Of a stretch of 64,000 nucleotides of DNA, positions 52,139 to 60,183 are shown piece after piece (position 1 is the stretch's first letter; each line of letters starts with the position of its first letter). The DNA comes from Terrabacter sp. 28 (GTDB taxonomy: Bacteria > Actinomycetota > Actinomycetes > Actinomycetales > Dermatophilaceae): positions 221,169 to 285,168 of the forward strand of contig JYOE01000003.1 of the NCBI GenBank assembly GCA_000955875.1, read 5' to 3'. The translations under genes were made by a program, and so were the position numbers. The notes beneath the pieces were generated by a model that saw nothing but the letters and a program-made list of their open reading frames with translations, did not search any database and was not told the origin of the DNA.

Positions 52139-52611
52139 GCGCCGGGGATCCCGGACGGACGACGACCTCGGCGGCGCGACCGGCACGGGCCGCGCACCGG
52201 CATCCCGGCCTGCTGGCGCTCATCTTCGTCGGCGGTTCGTTCGGCACCGGCGCGCGGGCGGCGCTCGAGAACGCCGTGCCCGCCGACGCCGGCGGGATCC
52301 CGTGGATGACGTTGTCCATCAACGTGGTCGGTTCGCTGCTGCTCGGGCTGCTGCTCGAGACCCTCGCCCGGACGGGAGACGACACCGGCCGGCGCCGGGC
52401 CGCACGGCTGACGCTCGGGACCGGGGTGCTCGGCGGCTTCACGACCTACAGCACCTTTTCCGTCGAGACGGTGCAGCGCCTGACGTCGGGGTCGGTCGCG
52501 ATCGGCGTCGCCTACGCGGCGGCCGGCGTCGTGCTCGGTGCGGCGGCCGCTGTCGCCGGCATCGCAGCCGCGCGCCGCCTCGCCCGCAACGCCGTGGGGG
52601 CTCGCCGATGA
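52135..52611 (+). CDS. crcB: Fluoride channel subunit CrcB/Fluc, first copy
   Basis: This 158-residue protein has four membrane helices. Fluc signatures include LIFVGGSFGTGARAALE, LSINVVGSLLLGLLLE (conserved Asn of the pore) and TGVLGGFTTYSTFSVETV (the phenylalanine-box and sodium-site region). A hydrophilic N-terminus of about 30 residues precedes the first helix. GTG 52135 overlaps the stop of the stress-protein gene. Together with the second CrcB it probably forms a heteromeric dual-topology pore that exports fluoride. Confidence 0.94.
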   Translation: MSAGDPGRTTTSAARPARAAHRHPGLLALIFVGGSFGTGARAALENAVPADAGGIPWMTLSINVVGSLLLGLLLETLARTGDDTGRRRAARLTLGTGVLGGFTTYSTFSVETVQRLTSGSVAIGVAYAAAGVVLGAAAAVAGIAAARRLARNAVGARR

Positions 52612-52985
52612 CGATGCTGCTGCTCGCCCTCGCCGGCGGCCTCGGCGCCGTGTCCCGTTTCGTCGCAGACGCGTTCGTCGCCCGGCACAACCCCTTCCGT
52701 ATGCCGCTGGGCACCCTTCTCATCAACGTGACCGGCTCGCTGCTCCTGGGTGTCCTGACCGCGGCGTTCACGGCGGGGTCACCGGACTCGACCGGGTCGA
52801 CCCTTCGAGCCGTCCTCGGCACCGGGTTCTGCGGCGGCTACACGACGTTCAGCACGGCGTCGGTCGAGACCGTGCGGCTGTGGCTGGCGGAGGGCCGGAG
52901 CACGGGCATCGGCTACGCCGCGGCGACGCTCGTCGGCTCGGTCGCGGCCGCCGCCCTGGGTCTCTGGCTGGGCGGCCTCACCTGA
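52608..52985 (+). CDS. crcB: Fluoride channel subunit CrcB/Fluc, second copy
   Basis: This 125-residue, four-helix Fluc subunit has ALAGGLGAVSRFVADAFV, LLINVTGSLLLGVLTAA and GFCGGYTTFSTASVETVRLW. Its ATG overlaps the stop of the first crcB (ATGA). Two adjacent, different CrcB genes are typical of actinobacteria and Gram-positives, where opposite topologies are fixed in separate subunits. It ends 25 bases from the convergent WXG100 gene. Confidence 0.94.
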   Translation: MTMLLLALAGGLGAVSRFVADAFVARHNPFRMPLGTLLINVTGSLLLGVLTAAFTAGSPDSTGSTLRAVLGTGFCGGYTTFSTASVETVRLWLAEGRSTGIGYAAATLVGSVAAAALGLWLGGLT

Positions 52986-53010
52986 GCTGGTCCGCGCCCC
53001 CGGCCCGGGG

Positions 53011-53592
53011 TCAGCGGATCGGCAACCCGAGCTGGTGGGCGACAGTGGCACCGACCGCTGCAGACGGGACCACGTGGTAGCAAACGGCGGCCACGCCGTG
53101 CTGCAGCTCGAACGCCTGCCCGAGACCGATCCACTGGGCCCAGCCCGTCGCGGTGTGCGCCTGCGGCGTCCCGGCCGCTGCGACGAACGAGGCGCCGACC
53201 CCGGTCGGCTGCCCCACCGCGTGGCCGGAGGAGTGGCTGGACGAGTGGCCGGACGACTGGCCGGACGAGTGACCGGACGAGTGGCTGGACGAGTGGCTGG
53301 ACGAGTGACCGGACGAGTGGCTGGGGCGCCCGCTCGAGCGGTGCTGCAGGTCGGCGTTGTCGTGGAGGCGACGAGAAAGCCGGTCGAAGTCGGCGCTGAT
53401 GCGCGTGAGGTCGTGCTCGACCCGGCGCCACCTCTCGACGAGGTGCTGGAGGTCGCGCCCCTGCCAGACCCGCTGCATCGTCGACACCGCCCGCTGGCCG
53501 CGCGCCCGCACGACGTCGATCTCGTTGCCGAACGACGCCATGCGTCCCGCCGAGTCGCGCAGCGCGTCGACGTCAGCACCCTTCGAGAACAC
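53011..53592 (-). CDS. WXG100-domain protein with HSSG repeat and C-terminal domain
   Basis: This 193-residue protein starts MFSKGADVDALRDSAGRMAS from GTG 53592, with AAGGGGAG 4 bases upstream; an in-frame ATG at 53625 would add 11 residues. The N-terminal helical hairpin has a WXG turn (RVWQGRDLQHLVERW) and aligns with the WXG100 protein at 619-1593. A 12-bp minisatellite then encodes about eight HSSG/HSSS units. The last 65 residues (ASFVAAAGTPQAHTATGWAQ to TVAHQLGLPIR) have no recognisable motif. Export by a type VII system is expected. The His/Ser linker could bind metal or act as a flexible spacer. Confidence 0.8.
   Translation of the reverse strand: MFSKGADVDALRDSAGRMASFGNEIDVVRARGQRAVSTMQRVWQGRDLQHLVERWRRVEHDLTRISADFDRLSRRLHDNADLQHRSSGRPSHSSGHSSSHSSSHSSGHSSGQSSGHSSSHSSGHAVGQPTGVGASFVAAAGTPQAHTATGWAQWIGLGQAFELQHGVAAVCYHVVPSAAVGATVAHQLGLPIR
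53231..53326. repeat. 12-bp minisatellite (eight units) in the WXG100 gene
   Basis: Eight tandem units of consensus GAGTGGCTGGAC, with substitutions at a few positions, encode repeated His-Ser-Ser-Gly/Ser on the minus strand. Unit length keeps the reading frame, so copy-number change would only vary linker length. Confidence 0.9.
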
Positions 53593-53713
53593 AGAACTCC
53601 CCTTCACCCCTGCAAACCGGACCAATCCTCACCCGACCACGTGCCGGCACGCAATGGGGAGCCCTCCCCGCACGCCCGGCATACTCGAGGGGTCCTCCCG
53701 CCCGAGAGAAGGT

Positions 53714-54391
53714 ATGCCGCTGAGCCCGCCACGCAGCTACCTGACCCTCGCGTCGCCCGCCAGGGCCGAGATCGAGGTGCGTCGCTCCCGGTTCGTGTGC
53801 GACGCCGCGCCCGCGACGACGGAGGAGACGGCTCGTGCCTTCATCGAGCAGGTGCGCGCGGGCACCCGGGACGCCCGGCACCACTGCACGGCGTTCTTGC
53901 TGGGTGCCGACGGGGCGACCGTGCGGAGCAACGACGACGGCGAGCCGTCGGGGACCGCGGGCGCCCCGATGCTCGACGTGCTGCGCGGCCGCGGCCTCAC
54001 GGACGTCGTCGCCGTCGTCACGCGGTGGTTCGGTGGCACCCTGCTCGGCACGGGCGGTCTCATCCGGGCCTACGGTGACGCGGTGGCGGCGGCCCTCGGG
54101 CAGGCACCGCTCCTGACCATGGAGCTGCGGGAGGGGCTCGTCGTCGAGGTCGGCGCGGCCGACGGGCCACGGGTCGAGAACGCGCTGCGCGGGCACGTCG
54201 GCGTCGACGTCACCGGGGCCGAGTGGACGGCCGACGGTCTCGGGCTGCACCTCGCGCTCGTGCCGGGGGTGCAGGCTGCTGTCGAGGGTCTGGTCGCCTC
54301 CCTGACCGCGGGATCCGCACGGGTCACACGGGGCCCGTCACGTTGGGTCGAGCAGGGCACGAGCCGAGGCCGACCCGGCGCAGACGCGTGA
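53714..54391 (+). CDS. IMPACT/YigZ-family protein
   Basis: This 225-residue protein has the YigZ/IMPACT N-terminal domain: EIEVRRSRFVCDAAPATTEE, ARHHCTAFLLG, SNDDGEPSGTAGAPMLDVL and TRWFGGTLLGTGGLIRAYGDAV. The DDGEPSGTAG and RWFGGxxLGxGGL motifs are diagnostic. A short C-terminal ferredoxin-like domain follows. Family members are thought to act in translation or nucleic-acid handling; the biochemical role is not established. The start codon lies inside a GTATGCCG octamer. Confidence 0.9.
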   Translation: MPLSPPRSYLTLASPARAEIEVRRSRFVCDAAPATTEETARAFIEQVRAGTRDARHHCTAFLLGADGATVRSNDDGEPSGTAGAPMLDVLRGRGLTDVVAVVTRWFGGTLLGTGGLIRAYGDAVAAALGQAPLLTMELREGLVVEVGAADGPRVENALRGHVGVDVTGAEWTADGLGLHLALVPGVQAAVEGLVASLTAGSARVTRGPSRWVEQGTSRGRPGADA

Positions 54392-54403
54392 GAGCATGCC
54401 TGC

Positions 54404-54976
54404 ATGGGCTTCCAGATCGCGGGCGATCCCGCCGCTGACCAGGTGCTGGACGAGCACCCGTTCGCCGTCGTCGTCGGGATGATGCTCGACCAGCAGTACG
54501 GCATGGAGCACGCCTTCCGCGGTGGCTACAAGGTGCTGAGCCGCTTCGGCACGCTCGACCCGGCCGCCATCGCGGCCGCGGACCCCGAGGAGTTCAAGGC
54601 GATGGCCAGCACGCCACCGGCGATCCACCGCTTCCCCGGCTCCATGGCCGCACGCCTCCAGGAGCTCGCCGCCCTCGTCGAGAGCCGCTACGACGGCGAC
54701 GTCACCCGTCTCTGGACCGAGGCGACCACGGGCAAGGAGCTGCTGAAGCGCGTGCAGGAGCTGCCCGGCTTCGGCAAGCAGAAGGCGCAGATCTTCGTGG
54801 CGCTGCTCGCCAAGCAGCTCGGCGTGCGTCCCGAGGGCTGGGAGGCTGCGGCAGGCGACTACGCCCTCGACGGCTACCGCTCGGTCGCCGACGTCGTCGA
54901 CGGCGACTCGCTGCTCAAGGTGCGGGAGTTCAAGCAGGCCAAGAAGGCCAGCGCCAAGGCAGCCCAGGACGCCTGA
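54404..54976 (+). CDS. HhH-GPD-family DNA repair-like protein
   Basis: This 190-residue protein has a helix-hairpin-helix glycosylase fold: FAVVVGMMLDQQYGMEHAFRG (helix with the conserved Gln), then LLKRVQELPGFGKQKAQIF as the hairpin (PGFGKQKA). The catalytic Lys/Asp of well-studied glycosylases is not clear, so DNA glycosylase activity is uncertain. The C-terminal tail is basic and Ala-rich (KQAKKASAKAAQ), suitable for DNA contact. It is 12 bases downstream of the IMPACT gene, so probably in one operon, and ends at a long terminator. Confidence 0.85.
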   Translation: MGFQIAGDPAADQVLDEHPFAVVVGMMLDQQYGMEHAFRGGYKVLSRFGTLDPAAIAAADPEEFKAMASTPPAIHRFPGSMAARLQELAALVESRYDGDVTRLWTEATTGKELLKRVQELPGFGKQKAQIFVALLAKQLGVRPEGWEAAAGDYALDGYRSVADVVDGDSLLKVREFKQAKKASAKAAQDA

Positions 54977-54994
54977 GCCGCAAGAGCTTCCGTC

Positions 54995-55043
54995 CGTATG
55001 CCGCTGGGCTCGCTTCGAGCAGAAGCGAGCCCAGCGGCATACG
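54995..55043. terminator. 21-bp-stem terminator carrying GTATGCCG in both arms
   Basis: Arms 54995-55015 and 55023-55043 are perfect reverse complements around a 7-base loop. The outer end of the stem is the octamer GTATGCCG on the left (54996-55003) and CGGCATAC on the right (55035-55042). It separates the convergent HhH-GPD and cbs genes. The arrangement resembles uptake-sequence terminators of Neisseria and Haemophilus. Confidence 0.88.
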
Positions 55044-55066
55044 TGGTCGGCGACCGTGAGTGACTG

Positions 55067-56437
55067 TCAGTCGGCGAGGAAGCCGAGCAGGTCGGCACGG
55101 GTGAGGACACCGATGGGCTTGCCGTCCTCGACGACGAGGATCGCGTCGCAGTCCTCGAGCTCCTTGCGGGCCGCCGACACGGGCGAGCCGGCGCCGACGA
55201 GCGGCAGCCCGGGCTCCATGTGCTTCTCGACCGAGTCGGCGAGGTGCGCCTGACCGGTGAAGAGGGCCTGGAGCAGGACTCGCTCGCTCACCGACCCCGC
55301 CACCTCACCCGACATGACGGGAGGCTCGGCCTTGACGACCGGCATCTGCGAGACGCCGTACTCGCGCAGGATCTGCACGGCGTCGCGGATCGTCTCGTTG
55401 GGGTGCGTGTGCACCAGGGCCGGCATGTCGCCCGACTTCGTGTGCAGCACCGAGCCGACGGTCTCCTCGGTGTGGTCGTTGAGGAAGCCGTAGGAGTGCA
55501 TCCACTCGTCGTTGAAGATCTTGCTCATGTAGCCGCGGCCCGAGTCGGGCAGCAGCACGACGACGACGGCGTCCTCGGGCAGGTCCTTGGCCGCACGCAG
55601 CGCGGCGACGACGGCCATGCCGCACGAGCCACCCACGAGCAGGCCCTCCTCGCGGGCCAGGCGGCGCGTCATCTCGAAGGAGTCGGCGTCGCTCACCGCG
55701 ATGACCTCGTCGACGACCGACGGGTCGTACGCGCCCGGCCAGAAGTCCTCGCCCACGCCCTCGACGAGGTAGGGGCGGCCGGTTCCGCCGGAGTACACGG
55801 AGCCCTCGGGGTCGGCGGCGATGATGCGCACCGCGCCGTCGCTGACCTCCTTGAGGTACTTGCCGGTGCCGCTGATCGTGCCGCCCGTGCCGGCGCCCGC
55901 AACGAAGTGCGTGACCTTGCCGTCGGTGTCGTTCCAGATCTCCGGCCCGGTGGTCAGGTAGTGGCTCTTGGGGCCCTCGGGGTTGTAGTACTGGTTCGGC
56001 TTCCACGCGCCGTCGATCTCGCGGACGAGGCGGTCGCTCACCGAGTAGTAGGAGTCGGGGTGCTCCGGCTCGACCGCCGTCGGGCAGACGACGACCTCGG
56101 CGCCGTACGCCTTGAGCACGTCGCGCTTGTCCTGGCTCACCTTGTCGGGGCAGACGAAGACGCACTTGTAGCCCTTGCGCTGGGCCACGAGGGCCAGGCC
56201 CACACCCGTGTTGCCGCTCGTGGGCTCCACGATGGTGCCGCCCGGCTTCAGCAGCCCGTCGCGCTCCGCGGCCTCGACCATGCGCAGGGCGATGCGGTCC
56301 TTCACCGAGCCGCCGGGGTTGAAGTACTCGACCTTCGCCAGGACGGTGCACCTCACCCCCGCGTCGGCGACGACCGAGCCGAGCTTGACCAGGGGCGTGT
56401 TTCCGACGAGGTCGGCGACGTTCTCTGCATACTTCAC
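55067..56437 (-). CDS. cbs: Cystathionine beta-synthase
   Basis: This PLP enzyme makes cystathionine from serine and homocysteine. The 456 residues contain the synthase domain with PLP Lys46 in YFNPGGSVKDRIALRM, the substrate loop PTSGNTGVGLAL, and the PLP-phosphate loop VAGAGTGGTISGTG. Two C-terminal CBS domains follow (about 335-456, MPALVHTHPNETIRDAVQIL and CDAILVVEDGKPIGVLTRADLL). A TAGGAT -10-like box and GGGTGAAG lie just upstream of the ATG. Its place beside an SGNH esterase and near a thiolase matches M. tuberculosis Rv1077. With MetB it forms a reversible trans-sulfuration route. Confidence 0.95.
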   Translation of the reverse strand: MKYAENVADLVGNTPLVKLGSVVADAGVRCTVLAKVEYFNPGGSVKDRIALRMVEAAERDGLLKPGGTIVEPTSGNTGVGLALVAQRKGYKCVFVCPDKVSQDKRDVLKAYGAEVVVCPTAVEPEHPDSYYSVSDRLVREIDGAWKPNQYYNPEGPKSHYLTTGPEIWNDTDGKVTHFVAGAGTGGTISGTGKYLKEVSDGAVRIIAADPEGSVYSGGTGRPYLVEGVGEDFWPGAYDPSVVDEVIAVSDADSFEMTRRLAREEGLLVGGSCGMAVVAALRAAKDLPEDAVVVVLLPDSGRGYMSKIFNDEWMHSYGFLNDHTEETVGSVLHTKSGDMPALVHTHPNETIRDAVQILREYGVSQMPVVKAEPPVMSGEVAGSVSERVLLQALFTGQAHLADSVEKHMEPGLPLVGAGSPVSAARKELEDCDAILVVEDGKPIGVLTRADLLGFLAD

Positions 56438-56603
56438 CCGCCCATCCTAAGAGGGGCGTCCCACTGGTCGAGACACGCGGGGTGGGCGGGTGGGCACACG
56501 CCCGAGGCCCGAACCACCCCGAACCGGGCACGCCGCAGGGGCCCCGGGCGTTACCGTGGTGGACCCGGTCGAGCGACCACGGCAGCGGAAGGGAGCCTTC
56601 GAG

Positions 56604-57809
56604 ATGGGGCGTGCACGGCGCGCGCGCAGGATCGCCCAGCAGGCGGCCTACGGCGGCGGAGTGGGGGTGGCGGGCCTCGGAGCCCTCAGCCTCCTCGGCT
56701 ACGGCCTGCTCCGCGCCGAGGCCCACATGGCCCGGCGGATCGTCGGGCAGCCGTTCGAGGGCGCTCCAGAGGACAGCGGCACCTACGGTTCCGGCCACGG
56801 CCTGCCGGTGCAGTTCCTCGTGCTCGGAGACTCCACCGGGGTCGGGATGGGTGCCGACCACCCGCACCAGACCATCGGCGCCACCATCGCGAGCGGGATC
56901 GCCGCCTTCAGCGGACGGCCCGTCGAACTGACGAACGTCGCGGTCATCGGCGCCGAGTCGCCCGACCTCGACGAGCAGGTGGAGCGTGGCCTGGCCGCCG
57001 TGCCGGAGCCCGACGTCGCCGTCATCATGGTCGGCGCCAACGACGTCACGCACCGCATCGACACCTCGGTCGCGGTCCGCCACCTCGAGATGGCCGTGCG
57101 GTCGCTCCGAGAGGCGGGCGCCGAGGTCGTCGTCGGCACGTGCCCCGACCTCGGAGCCATCGAGCCGGTGCCGCAGCCGCTGCGGCTGCTCGCCCGCCGC
57201 TGGTCGCGAGACCTCGCGGCCGCCCAGACGGTCGCCGTCGTCGAGGCCGGTGGCCGGGCGGTGTCGGTGGGCGACCTCCTGAGTGAGGCCTTCTCCGCCG
57301 AGCCCACCGTCATGTTCAGCAAGGACCGCTTCCACCCGAGCCCGGCCGGCTACGCCCGTGTCGCGGCCGCCCTGCTCCCGACGGTCAGTGCCGCGCTCGA
57401 CCTCTTCGGCGAGCGGAGCGCGCCGACCGAGCCCAACCTGCGGCGCGGCGAGAGCGTCGGACCCGTCGCCAAGGCCGCGATGCGGGCGGTCACCCAGCCC
57501 GGCACCGAGGTCGCGCCGGCCGAGGTCGACGGGCAGGCCCGTGGCGCCCAGGGCCGATGGGCCGTACTGCTCCACCGCATCCGTCCGGCCGTGCCGCTGC
57601 ACGCGCCACCCGGCCTCGGCGAACCCGCGGCGCCCCCCGTCGACGCCGCCGGACCGGACGCCGGTCCTGTCCGGGGCGCGACCGCCGAGCCCACCGGCGA
57701 CGACACCCTCTCGGAGGACACGGCCTCGGATGAGACGGCCTCAGAGGAGACGGCCTCGGCGGAGACGGCCTCGGAGGACAGCCCGACGCGGGACACCGTC
57801 GCGCGCTAG
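56604..57809 (+). CDS. Membrane-anchored SGNH/GDSL esterase (Rv1075c-like)
   Basis: This 401-residue protein has an N-terminal anchor helix (about residues 17-37) and an SGNH domain (70-275). The domain carries FLVLGDSTGVGMG (Ser77), VIGAESPDL, VIMVGANDVTHRI and FSKDRFHPSPAGYARV. A variable C-terminal extension ends in a 15-bp repeat-encoded ETASE series. GGGAG lies 8 bases before the ATG. M. tuberculosis Rv1075c, next to cbs, is a GDSL esterase of the same layout. It probably acts on lipid or glycan esters at the cell surface. Confidence 0.9.
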   Translation: MGRARRARRIAQQAAYGGGVGVAGLGALSLLGYGLLRAEAHMARRIVGQPFEGAPEDSGTYGSGHGLPVQFLVLGDSTGVGMGADHPHQTIGATIASGIAAFSGRPVELTNVAVIGAESPDLDEQVERGLAAVPEPDVAVIMVGANDVTHRIDTSVAVRHLEMAVRSLREAGAEVVVGTCPDLGAIEPVPQPLRLLARRWSRDLAAAQTVAVVEAGGRAVSVGDLLSEAFSAEPTVMFSKDRFHPSPAGYARVAAALLPTVSAALDLFGERSAPTEPNLRRGESVGPVAKAAMRAVTQPGTEVAPAEVDGQARGAQGRWAVLLHRIRPAVPLHAPPGLGEPAAPPVDAAGPDAGPVRGATAEPTGDDTLSEDTASDETASEETASAETASEDSPTRDTVAR

Positions 57810-57818
57810 CCACGACGG

Positions 57819-57855
57819 CGAAGGGCCCGTCCGCGTGCTGCGGACGGGCCCTTCG
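57819..57855. terminator. 16-bp-stem bidirectional terminator
   Basis: Arms 57819-57834 and 57840-57855 are perfect complements with a 5-base loop (GTGCT). It follows the esterase stop by 9 bases and faces the end of the convergent lipoprotein gene 20 bases further on. Confidence 0.9.
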
Positions 57856-57875
57856 TGGGAGTGCGAACGGCTGGG

Positions 57876-58631
57876 TCAGCCGATCTTCATGATCTCGGAG
57901 GCGGCGGGCGCCTTGATGCCGAGGTCCTCGTTCCACTTGGAGAAGTCGAGCTGGCCCGGGCTGTCGGACGAGCCGGTGAAGCGCACGACCTCGAACTTGT
58001 CCTTGGAGACGTAGAGCGCGCCCTCGGCCTTGCCCTTCTTGTCTGTGAGCACCCAGCACGGCACGCCGTTGACGTCCTCGGTGGCGACGTCCTTAGCGAG
58101 CTGGCTGGGCGTCACGGCGCCGAAGGCCTTCTCGAGGAAGGTCTTGAGGCTGAGGCTCTCGGTCATGGCACCGGCCGAGGTCGGGGCCTTGATGAACTTG
58201 TTGCCGGCCTTCTGCACCGACGCGGGAGCACCCTGCTTCTTCCAGAACTCGGCGTCGGCCTGGATGTAGACGGCGTCGGAGAGGGAGATGACACGGGCCT
58301 TGCCGTCACCCTCCATGTCGATGGTGATGTCGGCGTTCTTACCGTCGCTCGTGCCCTTGAAGTCGATCTTGATCGTCTTGCCGCTCTGGTCGACCTGACC
58401 CACGAAGGCGCCGGACTTCGCCGCAAGAGCGCTGGTCTTGGCCTTGCTGAGGATCTCGGACGCCTCGGGGGCGTCGCTCGCCGCCGAGGTGGTCGAGGTG
58501 GACGAGCTCGCGGCGGGCGTGGTGCCGCTCGAACCGGTCGCCGGGGTCTCGGACTTCGAGCACGCGGCCGCGCCGAGGCTGATCGCGATGGCGCCGGAGA
58601 CGGCGACGGCGCGGGTCGTGAAGGTCTTCAT
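57876..58631 (-). CDS. Secreted lipoprotein, LppX/LprG-like fold
   Basis: This 251-residue lipoprotein has a signal peptide ending in the lipobox LGAAAC (Cys24 becomes lipidated). A Ser/Thr-rich spacer (25-55) precedes a beta-rich domain: KSGAFVGQVDQSGKTIKIDF, DITIDMEGDGKARVISLSDAVYIQ, VPCWVLTDKKGKAEGALYVS. This resembles mycobacterial LppX/LprG lipid-carrier lipoproteins. It is anchored on the outer face of the cytoplasmic membrane. A single internal Cys (VPCW) is present. It is divergent from the thiolase gene. Lipid transport is a fold-based guess. Confidence 0.87.
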   Translation of the reverse strand: MKTFTTRAVAVSGAIAISLGAAACSKSETPATGSSGTTPAASSSTSTTSAASDAPEASEILSKAKTSALAAKSGAFVGQVDQSGKTIKIDFKGTSDGKNADITIDMEGDGKARVISLSDAVYIQADAEFWKKQGAPASVQKAGNKFIKAPTSAGAMTESLSLKTFLEKAFGAVTPSQLAKDVATEDVNGVPCWVLTDKKGKAEGALYVSKDKFEVVRFTGSSDSPGQLDFSKWNEDLGIKAPAASEIMKIG

Positions 58632-58792
58632 GTGGGTGGTGCCCCCTGATCGTCGGAGGTCCGGGTGAGCCTCCGGACCGGGCCGGCGCTGGCGAGCACC
58701 GACAACCCGGTCAGCCTAGCGGGGTGGCGGCGAGACACAGGTCATGGGCGGTGCCCTGTCCAACAGGTGCGAGGACGTCCTACCATCGACGG

Positions 58793-58810
58793 ACTGAGCA
58801 AGCGCTTAGT
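58793..58810 (+). promoter_or_regulatory. Near-perfect palindrome upstream of the thiolase gene
   Basis: ACTGAGCAAGCGCTTAGT is an 18-base inverted repeat with one mismatch per arm, 34 bases before the thiolase start. The centre AGCAAGCGCTT resembles TetR-family operators of fatty-acid or sterol degradation genes in actinobacteria. Confidence 0.55.
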
Positions 58811-58844
58811 GGATCCCTCCCGATGAAGTAGCAGGAGAACCCCC

Positions 58845-60068
58845 GTGACCGAAGCCGTCATCGTCTCGACCGCCCGCTCGCCGTTCGGGCGCGCCTTCAA
58901 GGGCTCGCTCAAGGAGGTCCGCCCCGACGACCTCGCCGCCACCGTCATCCAGGCCGCGCTCGACAAGGTCCCCGGCCTCGACAAGACGCTCGTCGAGGAC
59001 CTCTACCTCGGCTGCGCCGAGCCGTCGGGCAAGCACGGCTCCAACATGGCCAAGGTCGTCGCCACCCTGCTCGGGCTCGACGCCACGCCGGCCGCGACGA
59101 TCAACCGCTTCTGCGCCTCCTCGGCCCAGACCACCCGGATGGCCTTCCACGCCATCAAGGCCGGCGAGGGCGACATCTTCGTCTCCGCGGGCGTCGAGTG
59201 CGTGTCGCAGTACACCGACTGGGCCGGCGCGGGCGGCGCCAAGGCCGATGCGCAGAACCCCCGCTTCGCCGAGGCGCAGGAGCGCACCAAGCGCATCGCC
59301 GAGTCCAACGAGACGTGGACCGACCCGCGCGAGCAGGGCGACCTGCCCGACATCTACATCGCGATGGGCCAGACGGCCGAGAACGTCGCGACGGCGTACG
59401 GCATCTCCCGCGAGCGCCAGGACGAGTGGGGCGTCACCTCGCAGAACCGCGCCGAGGCCGCCATCGCGCGCGGCTTCTTCGACTGGGAGATCACGCCCAT
59501 CACCACGCCCGACGGCACCGTCGTCACCAAGGACGACGGCCCCCGCGCCGGTGTCACCCTCGAGGCGGTCCAGGGCCTGAACCCTGTCTTCCGCGAGCAG
59601 GGCACCGTCACGGCCGGCAACTGCTGCCCGCTCAACGACGGCGCCGCCGCCCTCGTCGTCATGAGCGACACCAAGGCCAAGGAGCTCGGCCTCACGCCGC
59701 TCGCCCGCGTCGTCTCGACCGCCGCCACCGGCCTCTCGCCCGAGATCATGGGCCTCGGCCCGGTCGAGGCGAGCAACCTCGCGCTCAAGCGCGCCGGGCT
59801 CTCGATCGGCGACATCGACCTCTACGAGATCAACGAGGCGTTCGCCGCGCAGGTCATCGGCTCGGCCGACCAGATCGGCATGGACTACGACAAGCTCAAC
59901 GTCAACGGCGGCGCCATCGCGATCGGCCACCCGTTCGGCGCGACGGGCGCGCGCATCACCGGCACGCTCATCAACGCGCTGCGCGAGACCGACGGCCAGT
60001 TCGGCCTCGAGACCATGTGCGTCGGCGGCGGCCAGGGCATGGCCGTCATCTTCGAGCGCCTCAGCTGA
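58845..60068 (+). CDS. Acetyl-CoA acetyltransferase (thiolase)
   Basis: This 407-residue thiolase cleaves or forms beta-ketoacyl-CoA. The nucleophile is Cys90 in TINRFCASSAQTTRMA. NEAFAAQVIG and GGAIAIGHPFGATGAR hold the conserved Asn and His, and METMCVGGGQGMAV-like LETMCVGGGQGMAVIF holds the second Cys. AGGAG lies before the GTG. M. tuberculosis fadA3 (Rv1074c) occupies the same place near cbs. A palindromic operator candidate precedes it, so it may be induced by fatty acids. Cytosolic. Confidence 0.94.
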   Translation: MTEAVIVSTARSPFGRAFKGSLKEVRPDDLAATVIQAALDKVPGLDKTLVEDLYLGCAEPSGKHGSNMAKVVATLLGLDATPAATINRFCASSAQTTRMAFHAIKAGEGDIFVSAGVECVSQYTDWAGAGGAKADAQNPRFAEAQERTKRIAESNETWTDPREQGDLPDIYIAMGQTAENVATAYGISRERQDEWGVTSQNRAEAAIARGFFDWEITPITTPDGTVVTKDDGPRAGVTLEAVQGLNPVFREQGTVTAGNCCPLNDGAAALVVMSDTKAKELGLTPLARVVSTAATGLSPEIMGLGPVEASNLALKRAGLSIGDIDLYEINEAFAAQVIGSADQIGMDYDKLNVNGGAIAIGHPFGATGARITGTLINALRETDGQFGLETMCVGGGQGMAVIFERLS

Positions 60069-60074
60069 CGCCCC

Positions 60075-60182
60075 CATCGAGAAAGCAATCCGTCCGCCTC
60101 CGGGCTCGGTTCATCCGAGATCCGGGGCGGACGGATTGCCTTCTCGATGTACGTGGACCGCGGACGGATTGCTTTCTCGATG
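60075..60182. terminator. Inverted repeat with one left arm and two alternative right arms
   Basis: The left arm (60075-60097, starting CATCGAGAAAGCAATCC) can pair with 60127-60149 (one mismatch) or with 60160-60182 (perfect, 23 bp). A smaller stem, CTCGG with CCGAG, lies inside the first loop. The element begins 6 bases after the thiolase stop and ends 1 base before the stop of the convergent gene. It probably terminates both, with two mutually exclusive folds. Confidence 0.85.
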
Positions 60183-60183
60183 G

